Shown: one piece after another, positions 54,701 to 64,000 of the stretch
Layout: every line of letters starts with the position of its first letter
Position numbering within the stretch: the first letter of the stretch is position 1
From: Oidiodendron maius Zn
Lineage: Eukaryota; Ascomycota; Leotiomycetes; Myxotrichaceae
Assembly: GCA_000827325.1 (NCBI GenBank)
Contig: KN832881.1
Coordinates: 456,616 to 520,615, forward strand
Direction of reading: 5' to 3'
DNA: 64,000 nt
Notes under the pieces: generated by a model
Databases searched by the model: none
What the model was told of the DNA's origin: nothing
The model's input: the letters and a program-made list of their open reading frames with translations, nothing else
Position numbers and translations under genes: made by a program

Positions 54701-56643
54701 GTACCCAATATTCTTCTTTTGATATCCCGTGGGCACCATCCACTGGCAAATCGCTGCAACTCGTTGTATATTTCGGGCTTGCAATGGCTTCGTCTACGGG
54801 ATTCTTCTCCCTTTATCCGACTGTCGAGCGCACCCGAAATATTCGAGGCCTTGAGTATTCGAATGGTGTTCGCTCCCTTCCGCTGTGGTTGGCGTACGTC
54901 ACATTTGATTTTCTCATTGTTCTAGCCTCGAGTGCCCTAAGCGTCATAATATTCGCCGCGGCATCATCTGTCTGGTATAATGTTGGCTATCTGTTTCCCA
55001 TATTTGCTCTCTTCGGTTTGGCTTCCATCCTGCAGGCTTATATGGTTTCGCTGTTTGCCAATACACAACTCTCAGCATTTGCAATCACTGCAGCTGGTCA
55101 AGCTATTCTGTTCCTGGCTTATCTCATTGGATATCTATGTACTTTGACTTACGCTCCCGTCGACAAGATTGACTCCTACCTGACTATAGTACACTTCACC
55201 ATCTCCCTCATATCACCAATGGGGAGCCTGATTAGGGCATTGTTCGTGGCGCTCAATATTTTCTCCGCAACTTGTTCGGGAAAAGAATTAGCACCGCATC
55301 CCGCAGAACTGCAGTATTACGGCGGACCCATTTTGTATTTAATCGTACAAGTCTTCGTCCTTTTTGCAATCCTCCTGTGGTATGATAGCGGATCTATTGT
55401 GGCTTGGTATAGGAGACTGAGAAAACAATATGCCCCCATCTCCGAAGCTGATATTCCAGCTGATGATAATATTGGGGAAGAGCTTGGGCGAGTTAAAAGT
55501 TCAAATGATGGTCTCCGGGTTCTCCATCTAACTAAATCCTTCGGCCCTGTCACAGCAGTAGAGAATCTCACATTTGGCGTCCAAAGGGGCGAAGTCTTTG
55601 CGCTGCTCGGCCCTAATGGTGCAGGCAAGTCAACAACAATATCTCTTATTCGTGGGGACATACAACCGTCAAAGAACGGAGGGAATATTTTTGTTGAGAA
55701 CATCGAAATGCACAGACACCGTGCTGATGGACGATCGCACCTTGGCGTTTGTCCTCAATTTGACGGTGAGATCATTTAACTGTTTGTTACACACTTCTAA
55801 TATTTTACAGCAATGGATCAGATGACGGTACAGGAACATCTTTGGTTCTACGCCCGTGTTCGAGGTGTTACTGAAATCGAACATAATGTTAGGGCTGTTA
55901 TTAAAGCCGTCGGGCTCGAGGCCTTCTCTTCTCGCATGGCAGCAAAGCTCTCTGGTGGTAATAAGAGAAAGCTTTCTCTAGGTATTGCATTGATAGGTAA
56001 TCCGACGGTGTTATTGCTCGATGAACCTAGCTCTGGAATGGACGCGGCTGCGAAGAGAGTCATGTGGAAGACTCTTGCATCGGTGGTTCCAGGGCGTTCT
56101 CTGCTCCTCACAACACATAGCATGGAAGAGGCAGATGCCCTGGCTGACCGTGCCGGCATAATGGCCAGAAGAATGCTTGCCATCGGGACTAGTGATTACT
56201 TGAGAAGAAGGCATGGTAATGGCTACTACATCCACTTGGTCATGAAAAGTGCGCCACATACTTCAGACCATGAGATTGCCGCACTTAAATCATGGATCAT
56301 GGGGCAATTTCCAAGCGCAAATATTGAAGACAAGACATATCACGGACAGATTCGGTTCTCTGTTCCAGCCAGTGAAGACGTCGAGAGGGAGACCAAGGTT
56401 GCCAATGTTGATGAGATAACAGGCGGTATGGATATAGGTACCGGTTCTAGAATTGGGTCGTTTATCACTATACTCGAGGAGAATAGAGAGGAGCTGGGCC
56501 TGGAGCATTACTCTGTCAGCCCAACCACACTGGATCAGGTCTTCTTGACGATTGTAGGAAAGCATAACGTCCAGGAAGAAGGATATGATGGACCGAAAAC
56601 ACAAAGAGATTTCCTGCAATGGGCGCTAAGAAGATGGAAATAA
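51724..56643 (+). CDS. Full-length ABC transporter, ABCA type
   Basis: Exons 51724-55765 and 55811-56643 give 1624 aa. The 45-nt intron is GTGAGA..TTTTACAG and restores CPQFDAMDQMTVQEHLWFYARVRG. The order is TMD1-NBD1-TMD2-NBD2. The first helix is followed by a large (~190 aa) extracytosolic loop, then helices such as IINIMAVAFLIALVGVTYHLA. NBD1 has Walker A GANGSGKST (~520), signature LSGGQRRKLQLG and Walker B VCCVDEVSSGLDP. NBD2 has GPNGAGKST (~1296), LSGGNKRKLSLG and LLLDEPSSGMD. The QFDAMD and EHLWFYAR strings and large extracytosolic loops are the ABCA hallmark. ABCA proteins move lipids across membranes. Full-size forms are uncommon in fungi and absent from budding yeast. Both NBDs look catalytically intact. 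The substrate is unknown. Confidence 0.93.
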
Positions 56644-57052
56644 TTGTAGTGAACTTCATTGCTCTGTCATCTTAATTAGTATATATAGCTTTTAGAACCA
56701 TATAAAGATGTAGCACAATATTCTATCCACCTGACCGCTGGAACTTTACGCAGTGTTGGGGTGTTTTTACATTTTTTTACTAGGAAATATACTTTGTTTT
56801 GAAATATGCACTTAGTTCACGCGGGGTATATATATCGCTGCTTGTGAGAAGTAATGTATGCCATTCTTAGTTTCTTCCAACTCCCGGCGCTATGCTGCAA
56901 GCTAAATTTCTGTCCACTCTACGAGGCTGCTTAGATATAGGGAAATAGCAACTAAAACCAGATTATGCCCGTAACCAAGGAAGCAAATCGAAACTTTCGT
57001 CTCCCGATTCAACACTCATATGGCACAATCGTGCTCCGAAAAGGCACTGTAC
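56644..57052. other. Convergent 3' intergenic
   Basis: 409 bp between the ABCA and MFS stop codons. AT-rich. No gene is seen. Confidence 0.45.
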
Positions 57053-58941
57053 TTATTGCTTGTTAGACATGGCATATTTGCTACGTCGCCGAATCACGTG
57101 GCCATATCGGTATAGGATATATGGAATGGGCGTCAGCAGCGTGCTGATGCATGCCATGATTGTCAGCGTCCAGTGTACGCCCATATTTCGGTAGAATGGT
57201 ATGCCGACCACAGTCATTCCCGCGGCAAAGAGGTATCTGATAACCGTCACAAAGGTTAGTGCGGACGCCGCATAGATCTCGTACGAGTCGATGATATAGA
57301 GGTAGGCGCTGACGAAGATACATATCGCGCCGTAGCCGAAGAACACGGACGCTATAATTGGGGACCAGATGCTGATGGAAGGCTAAAACTAGTCAGTATG
57401 GTTACTTCTTTAGTTTTGAGGAAGGTACTCACATTAGCTGTCCACCCCATCCAGAATAATGATATGGGAATAGTAGGAGCAGCCAGCATGGCATACCAGA
57501 GACGGACTTCCGGATCGATGTGAGAGCCTGTTTCGGTCCTATTGCTCTCTAGTTCGTTCTTCGTCTTCCTATAAACCCAAGGTACCAAAAAAGAGATGAA
57601 CGCCATGCCTACGAACATTCCAGCAAAGATGACGTTTGTTAGGCCTTGACCAATTCCATAGGTCTCGCCAAATATATAAGTATATCCATCGAGGAAGGTG
57701 AAAAGGACGATGTAAAGGACTGTAAGGTATAGTGTTATACACATGATAATCGGCTCCTGTATGAACAGAAATGGTCTTGCCATCGAAGTCCTTAGGCGCG
57801 TCCAAAGCGTTGATTCTGTTACTTCCAGTTCTGCCCTAAAGCGATCATCGCCCGTCAACTTCCGAAGGTGCTGTGCTTTCCATTTGAGCAGAAGAGGAGG
57901 GTAGGTCTCTATCTGGAAGAATATAATGATGACCAGAACCAGTGCAGCCATGATGAGAGTTATCCATTCGGTCCAGCGCCAGGTCCCTATGTTTCCAACT
58001 CCAATATAGCTACCTATGACTGGCCCTAATGCAGGCCCAGCAAAGCCCCCAACAGCGAAGATAGGGAAGCTGTATGTTTTCTCGAGAGGACCCCACAGGT
58101 CAGAGATGGTGCCTCCGGCGCACGTGAGGGGTGTGGAGCCAAAAACACCAGCAAGGAACCTAAAGGTCAGTTGTGCACCGATATTTGGTGCAAGTGCGGA
58201 TGCCATAACAAAGACCATGAATATGATCATTGCCACAAGATAGACGATATTGCGACCAAAGGTTTCAGAAAAAGGGCCGGCAAACACTGAGCCTGCAGCA
58301 AATCCAGCAAGATAGATACCTATAGTTTATGTACTGGTTAGGATATATCTGCTGAGAACTTTCAAATAGGAATCGATAAACATACCAGTTGCTATAGATT
58401 CAACCACCTGGCTAACTCCAAATTCAGCTGCTGCTTGAGGCAGGATGGCTGTATCAATAGCAGACGCTGCGGTGACGACAAACGCAATTGCAGATATGAT
58501 TATGGTGGCCCTAACACGAGCGGCCGTACTGAGAGTTTTCGGATTCATAGGATCATTCTTCCCTTCCCAACCAACCACGAACACCCTAGGATCTCCGCCA
58601 TCAGGAACTGTCCGATTTCGTGCAAGGATTCCCGTCAACGCGCGGCCAAGGGCAATGCGCTCCGACAGGTGTGTTCTGGTCCTTGTAACATGAGCACGTT
58701 CCTCCTGAGCTTCAATTCCATCTTCACTAGACGAGTCACTTCCAATTGACTCGCTAGGGGGCCTGTCCACAGGAGGATCAGATATTGAGACAGCCGCCTC
58801 GCTCTGCGGCGCAGGAAGAGGTTGTTGAACCGGCTTTTCTCCTAGGTTGGAAGTGAATGTTGCGGCTCTCTTCTCTTCATCTCTCTGAAGCTGGTTCTTA
58901 ACCGCTAATCCGATTCTTCGGTATTGCAGAATGGACTGCAT
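57053..58941 (-). CDS. MFS transporter, DHA1-type
   Basis: Three exons, 58941-58386, 58319-57433 and 57382-57053, give 590 aa. Introns are 66 nt (GTATGT..ACTATAG) and 50 nt (GTGAGT..CTGACTAGTTTTAG). The splices restore VESIATGIYLAGFAAGSVFAGPFSE and GWTANPSISIWSP. A ~140-residue acidic/Ser-rich N-terminus ends in VVGWEGKNDPMNPKTL, a typical entry to DHA1 permeases. GPFSETFGRN (motif A), RFLAGVFGSTPLTCAGG and GPALGPVIGSYIG (motif C) follow. Twelve membrane segments are expected. Homologues export drugs or polyamines at the plasma membrane. It is tail-to-tail with the ABCA gene; a joint role is only a guess. Confidence 0.9.
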
Positions 58942-59496
58942 TGAGAAAGGGAGGCGGGGTCGATGAGGGGTAGATTAGGAGAAACTCGGATAATGGCAGT
59001 ATACTCTGCTCGCGAACAGACTCACGAGCATGAGATGAGATATACCTAGACATATTGCGCAACGGTTATGACTCTGGTTATATATGGAATAAACATCAGT
59101 GGGAGGAGCAAATTTAATAATAAAGTTGTTCTTGCTAAACCCTTTCTAGACAGATAACAGAAGCGGACTCTCTTGCGTGCCTGGCTACCTTAGTAAGCTA
59201 TTGAAGTCACTGACGGTGTTGTCGGGAATCGCCCGAGATATCCGTCTCTCGGCCGTCAACACCGGATTTGTATCGCCGCTGAAAGCGAGGAAACACACAC
59301 ATCATGTATGGGGAACATGAGTAGTTTCCTTACTAGAGTGGCATGAATAAGCTATAACCATTGGTCTTGAGACGCCGATTGGCTATTTCCGCGGAGACAG
59401 GATAGGAAAATGAAGTGTTTATAGTCTTTGACGATGACGACGTTAGTGATGCCCGGCGCTCTCCTATATGTAGACCAACGCCCATGCTGCAGATAC
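58942..59496. promoter_or_regulatory. MFS promoter region
   Basis: 555 bp between the hydrolase stop codon and the MFS start, both on the minus strand. No gene is seen. Confidence 0.45.
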
Positions 59497-60803
59497 TTAG
59501 TTAATCGTGGCCCTGAAGCTTCTACAGCCGCCGTGGTCAAACATTACTAGCACATTTGCCTCATCCAGGGACATGATTCCAGCCCAGCAGCTCTTCATAG
59601 GGCCGACGAGGATGTTGTCGCTCCAGGCTCCCGGGAAGCCCACGAGCATCTTGACAGCGGTGGGCCCGCCTTCTGTCCCATCCTCGTCGGTCTGAAATGT
59701 AACGACCAACTTTCCCCCACAATTCGTTATTTGTGGCGCCGCGGCAACAGAAGAGCCGTTCGCGGCATATATCAGCTGTCGGTTTCCCCAAGTTAGACCG
59801 TCATCTACGAGACGTTAGTCAGACAGAGGGTAATGCAAGTGGAGAACATACTTGGTGATTCCACTGACTTTATGGCCATAGGTCCGTGTTCATCGGTCTC
59901 GAACACTGCAATCAACTTGTCATCGAAGGGCGCAAATCCAAGCATTCCATCTCGGGTCGCGAGTCCAGCACCCGATATTGTCCTTTCCGAACTCCAAGAA
60001 ACTCCCTCATCGTATGAGATGCGCTGGATTGAATCTTGGTCGTTGCCCGCGAGCTCACGAGAATAGTACAGTTGTAGAGAGGCGTCGCGAGCGACGCGCA
60101 GGAACGGCTCCCACAGGCCGGTCTTGGGATTCCCATTCTTCGGAAGTTAGAATCAGTGCAATTGGGGGCATTCCCAAAGACTTACTTCATCTGGAGTGGA
60201 GAGGAATTGCCAAGTCACTCCATTGTCGGCCGAGGAGCATATGGTAATACGGAACCGCGTATAATGGCCATTCTTGTCTTTTGAATGGTTTCTGAAGGCA
60301 CATAGAATCTTCCCACTTGGCAGCTGCACAACGAAGGGATTGTCGATATCGCCAAACCCTCGAGCTATCTCCCCAACTTGGCTCCAGGCCACACCGTTGT
60401 TCAGGCTCCGCGTAGCTACGATCACATTTGCACCACCCTGAAATGTGGTATGCACCACCAGTATTGAACCATCGTGGAGCCTGGTCGCTCTAGGATATGT
60501 CCCTTCCCCTATGATGTTGAGTTGTCTCTCGAGCTCGCTGTTGTCTGCGGCGGTATTCGGCCGGGGGCCTTTGTGGGCCATCTCGTGGATCTTGTGCTTA
60601 AGGTGTGATATGGCCATGCTGTGCTGGATACCAGCCCTAGGTGCCGGGCCCTGAGAATAGTCTATTGATATTACAAGTGATCGATACTCGGAGATATTGT
60701 ATGAAGACGTCACGGGAGGTTGTTCGCAGGGCGATGGCTTCTGCTCCAGCGGACAGACGTCATAACTGTGGAAACAGCAATCAGGATGCAAGGACGGAGA
60801 CAT
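59497..60803 (-). CDS. GH93/sialidase-superfamily beta-propeller hydrolase
   Basis: Exons 60803-60186, 60137-59852 and 59804-59497 give 403 aa. Introns are 48 nt (GTAAGT..CCGAAG) and 47 nt (GTATGT..TAACGTCTCGTAG). Asp-box (BNR) repeats SSADNGVTW, SYDEGVSW and NDGLTWGNR mark a sialidase-type propeller. YPRATRLHDGSILV, DIDNPFVVQLPSGKILCAFRNHSK, LQLYYSRELAGNDQDS and SGAGLATRDGMLG match fungal GH93 exo-arabinanase-like enzymes. The usual signal peptide is absent: the first ~95 residues (MSPSLHPDCCFHSYDV..) look atypical. An internal ATG at 60617 (MAISHLKHK) is an alternative start giving 341 aa. Either the 5' end has an unrecognised exon or the enzyme is not secreted. Substrate by homology would be arabinan or similar glycans. 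Confidence 0.82.
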
Positions 60804-61394
60804 CACGATGACGGCCTTCTAGGTGTTTTGGCATGTTTTGGCTACAACATCCTACGATAATTGCGCCCTCAGTATCTCCATAGATCGCAATAGGTCATGC
60901 GATACTTCTTGAATAAGATCAAACACCAGTCAGTCACCCAGCAGATGGCCAGCTGACAGATTCAGGTACGACCGGGTAAAGCTCGGCCGACCATGCATAT
61001 TACCCCTCTACCCCTAATTTAGACGAGACAGGGGTTACGAAATGAGGCAATGCGACACGCATTCTAATGCGCAAGGCATATTCATACCGAGGCACAACTA
61101 AATCTCGGTCATACGTGTGGTTTGGGATACTGGCGAGAGAGGCGTGTCCGCAATTTGATGTCACTTTGTGACCAGGGCGGGGAATGTGTACGCGTCCGAG
61201 CCCCGATTCTCTCGCATGTTGAGTAGGAATACAGAAGTGAGATAGAGGCTATCTGAATCTTCAGAAGTAATTTAATAAACTACTAAATCCGCGGGGAAGA
61301 GAATATAATCCTGTTCCAAAATAACTCCTAACCAATCAAACCGCACCATGCATTTTGGACTCTCGGAGCCAACAGTTTAAAAGGTCGGTTGCAT
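60804..61394. promoter_or_regulatory. Hydrolase promoter and IMPDH 3' flank
   Basis: 591 bp. A CCAAT box lies at about 61333 on the plus strand. If the hydrolase has an additional signal-peptide exon it should be in the first few hundred bases here. I could not find one that joins in frame. Confidence 0.4.
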
Positions 61395-63270
61395 CTACGC
61401 GTAAAGCTTCTTTTCATAACTCTCCATGTTCACTCCACCTTCCAGTTGAGCACTGGCAGTTCTCAGTTCGAATCGTGTGGTGCCGTTCTCGACAGATTTA
61501 TGCAGCTCGAGCAAGCTCTTCTGACCACAATCTTGTAGGGAATGCTTAAGGCCGGCCGCAAGATATGGTACAAACTTAGTAACAGACCTAAAATCCATGT
61601 TAGCACTGTTAGAATCTCCGGCCTGTTCAATCACATACCCTCTGTGCGCGACGGCTCCCGAGACGCCCTGCGCAACAAGAACACTATCACCTTCAGAGAA
61701 GTATCTGGCGGTCCCAGCATTACTCTTCTGGCTATCTTTACCACCACCGCCAGCCTTCTTGTCCTGCATCGCATCGATACTCCCCATTCCTCTGTAGGCC
61801 TTCACGAGTTTGCCTTCACGGCTAACGAAAGACGTTCCGGGCGATTCCGTCGTGCCAGCGAGGAGACCACCCATCATGACGGTGCTAGCACCTAGCGCAA
61901 GCCCCTTCACAATGTGGCCAACATTTTGGACACCTCCGTCTGCCATGGTAGGAACTCCAAACCTGGCAGCGAAAGAGCTGACATTGTAAACCGCAGCTGC
62001 CTGTGGCCGACCAACGGCCATTACCTCTTGGGTAATGCAAGCACTGCCGCTTCCCATGCCAATGCGGAGTCCATCGACACCGGCTGCAATAAGTGACGCC
62101 GCCTGTTCACGAGTCACGACGTTTCCGCCGATGACATCGAGGCCAGGGAACTTTCCCTTGATCCATTTGATCATTTCGATTTGGTACATACTGTTGCCTT
62201 GGCTACTATCCAAGACAACGATATCCAGACCGGCGTCAACTAACTTTTGTAGTCTGATCTTGTCTTCCGGTCGTGTTCCAATGGCAGCAGCACAAATAAG
62301 TTGTTTGGAATCTGGAAGTTTAGATGCCAACGGGAAATGGAGATTCTTGGTCAAATCGGATCGCGATATCATGGAAACGAGGTTTCCTTCAGAGTCGATG
62401 ATAGGGAGTTTTCCTTTCTTTGACTTGGAGAGGATCTTGTTAGCTTCCAGTAATGTTGTCCCATGGTTAGCAGTAACAAGATCTGTAACCATAACAGCGG
62501 AGACCGGTTGACGAAAGTCCTCTTCGAATTGGATATCTCGATTTGTAACAATGCCGATAAGCTTTGAGCCGAGCTTCCCGTTCTCTATTCCACGAGTATT
62601 AGCGTTGCTATCTGGGATGGTCGATGTAGTCATATTGAAATCCACTTCTATTCATAAAGAGCATAGATTTGAATCCCCACGACCTTACGGTCAATACGGA
62701 TGAACGAAAGTTATTTAAATATTGGTAATAATCATGGAAGTGCTTAAATGTTAAATAGGGAGCATGCTGACCTGTGACTGGGAAGCCCCCAAACCCCCAT
62801 TTCTCCTTCAGGGCCTTAACCTCTCCAACGGTTGTATTGCGGCCGATGACAACAGGGTCCATGATGAAGCCGTTCTCGAATCGCTTAACCTTTTGCACCA
62901 TCTCTGCTTGGGCTTCTGCCGAGCAGTTGTGATGAATAACCCCCAGTCCGCCCTGCAGGGCCATGTGAATTGCCATCTCATGCTCAGTGACAGTATCCAT
63001 GGGGGAGGAAACAAAAGGAGTTCTCAAGGTGATGCGCTTCGTGACTGGGGAATCTAGGTTGACATCGGAAGCTGCAAAGCCAATATAACCTGGCAAGACG
63101 AGAAAGTCGTTATATGTCAAGCCGCCATGCTTCTTAGAGTCGAGAAGAGATTTGATATCAAGTCCATCGCGTTCCTCGTACTGACTCAGGGCCTCGAGAG
63201 CCTTGGTGTGGTCTAAAACGGGACCAAAGAAGGACTCTGATGACCTAACATCGCCATTGCTGAGAGGCAT
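61395..63270 (-). CDS. Inosine-5'-monophosphate dehydrogenase
   Basis: Three exons, 63270-62772, 62611-61639 and 61587-61395, give 554 aa. Intron 1 (160 nt) is GTCAGC..CATCCCAG. Intron 2 is 51 nt (GTATGT..GTGCTAACATGGATTTTAG), has no in-frame stop and is a multiple of three. Splicing it gives [15 protein letters not shown], the expected family sequence. The N-terminal barrel has [14 protein letters not shown] and [20 protein letters not shown] pair covers ~130-255. Then come [17 protein letters not shown], and the loop [12 protein letters not shown] with the catalytic Cys (~355). The flap [10 protein letters not shown] follows. The enzyme converts IMP to XMP with NAD+, the committed step of guanine nucleotide synthesis, and is the target of mycophenolic acid. 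Confidence 0.95.
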
Positions 63271-64000
63271 CGTGACGGGAGAGAACGGACAAGGGAGATG
63301 AGAAATATGGAGAGAGGGACACAAGTACAAGAAGAGTCGACACGTTTAGTGGGTGGGTAAAAGCGTGGTCGACGGGTCGAAGTCTCCTTCTCCCAAGAGA
63401 GAAAGGAAAAAGAAAGAAAGATTTTGGCATTTTCAAAATTTCGAGAGGTAGGAGCGCCCCGCAAGGACTGCACTAGGAGAAAAGGTTTCGCCGGAGAGCC
63501 TGAGCTTCAAGGCAGAACTTTTTTCCCGGAAAATGACAGGCATGACGGCATCAACTTATCGCCCAACGCGCTAACTCCCTTCGGCTTTTCGTAAACAGCC
63601 CAAAGTAAACAAACGCTATCCTGGCAGTTCAACGCCGACAAGAAAGTTCCCTCCAAATCGAACCGCCTCTTCCACCATCTTTCTCAGACGAATACTGGCA
63701 TTGCTAGCTCTTGTGGTAACGATTTCATATTGACAAAACAATCCGCGCACTCTAGACTACCTGTCCAGACTCTGCGCAACATCACCTTCCTCGCTGCGGT
63801 TCGGCGCAAGAGACGCCTAGGGCGAAGAGCAAAAGACATCTAACTCCTGCCGCCCGGAGCAGGCGGTTATCGGCCATATGTGCACGGTATCGTAGATGAA
63901 GTCTGCTGATTGCGAACTGCTGAACACTTGAGTTGATTTCCCAACGGTTTCCGAGACACCGGAATGTCGTACCGCCATCCCCTCCAACAAACATTCACAG
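63271..64000. promoter_or_regulatory. IMPDH promoter region to window edge
   Basis: 730 bp upstream of IMPDH. It holds a purine/pyrimidine-rich leader (63380-63430). Beyond about 63,600 the DNA may belong to a neighbouring gene's 5' region, but no start or domain is visible. Confidence 0.45.

Noticed and set aside
61588-61638. Reading IMPDH through the 51-nt stretch as coding
   Set aside because: The extra 17 residues interrupt a conserved region and the stretch has strong splice signals, so it was annotated as an intron. Retention is listed as a finding.

Overview
The window is nuclear DNA of a filamentous ascomycete (Pezizomycotina). The evidence is gene density, introns of about 44-70 nt with GT..CTAAC..AG signals, and a typical fungal gene set: PalC, a GH45 cellulase with a CBM1 module, ALG6, a DHA2 drug-type MFS pump, an ABCA transporter and a small secreted family. 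The class is uncertain. A leotiomycete-like fungus is my guess from gene style only. I rebuilt 28 protein-coding genes by joining exons at splice sites and checking that the joined frames close.

Layout. (1) 0.15-10.6 kb is core: a nucleolin/Gar2-type protein, complex I NDUFB10-type subunit, mitoribosomal mL54, a head-to-head TFIID pair TAF7/TAF3, a small unknown protein head-to-head with PalC, and a metacaspase. (2) 11.0-29.2 kb is looser and more accessory: a single-exon 3.4 kb UPF1-like SF1 helicase just upstream of and codirectional with the metacaspase, a 3.2 kb desert with gene relics, a DHA2 pump behind a duplicated leader, a 3 kb AT-rich desert, ALG6, a second desert with a 43-codon membrane micro-ORF, and an ACS-family permease. 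(3) 29.6-46.4 kb returns to core genes: GH45-CBM1 endoglucanase, ELMO/CED-12, an EF-hand MscS channel (Msy type), DENR/Tma22, borealin/Nbl1, RPN10, TRAPPC4/Trs23, RPB4 and a fungal single-pass cell-surface protein. (4) 46.4-50.0 kb is a gene desert with a possible decayed kinase. (5) 50-63.3 kb holds a small secreted protein, a full-length ABCA transporter, a DHA1-type MFS transporter, a GH93/sialidase-like beta-propeller hydrolase and IMP dehydrogenase.

Many housekeeping genes sit in head-to-head pairs with 340-780 bp shared promoters (Gar2/NDUFB10, TAF7/TAF3, unknown/PalC, Msy/Tma22, Nbl1/RPN10, Trs23/RPB4). The most unusual gene structures are a TRAPPC4 start codon split by an intron (AT|G), a GC-AG intron followed by a 20-nt micro-exon in Tma22, and a 51-nt stop-free intron in IMP dehydrogenase whose retention would insert 17 residues near the active-site flap. 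The best candidate for a little-described functional association is the prodomain-less metacaspase beside the large SF1 helicase of unknown N-terminal architecture.
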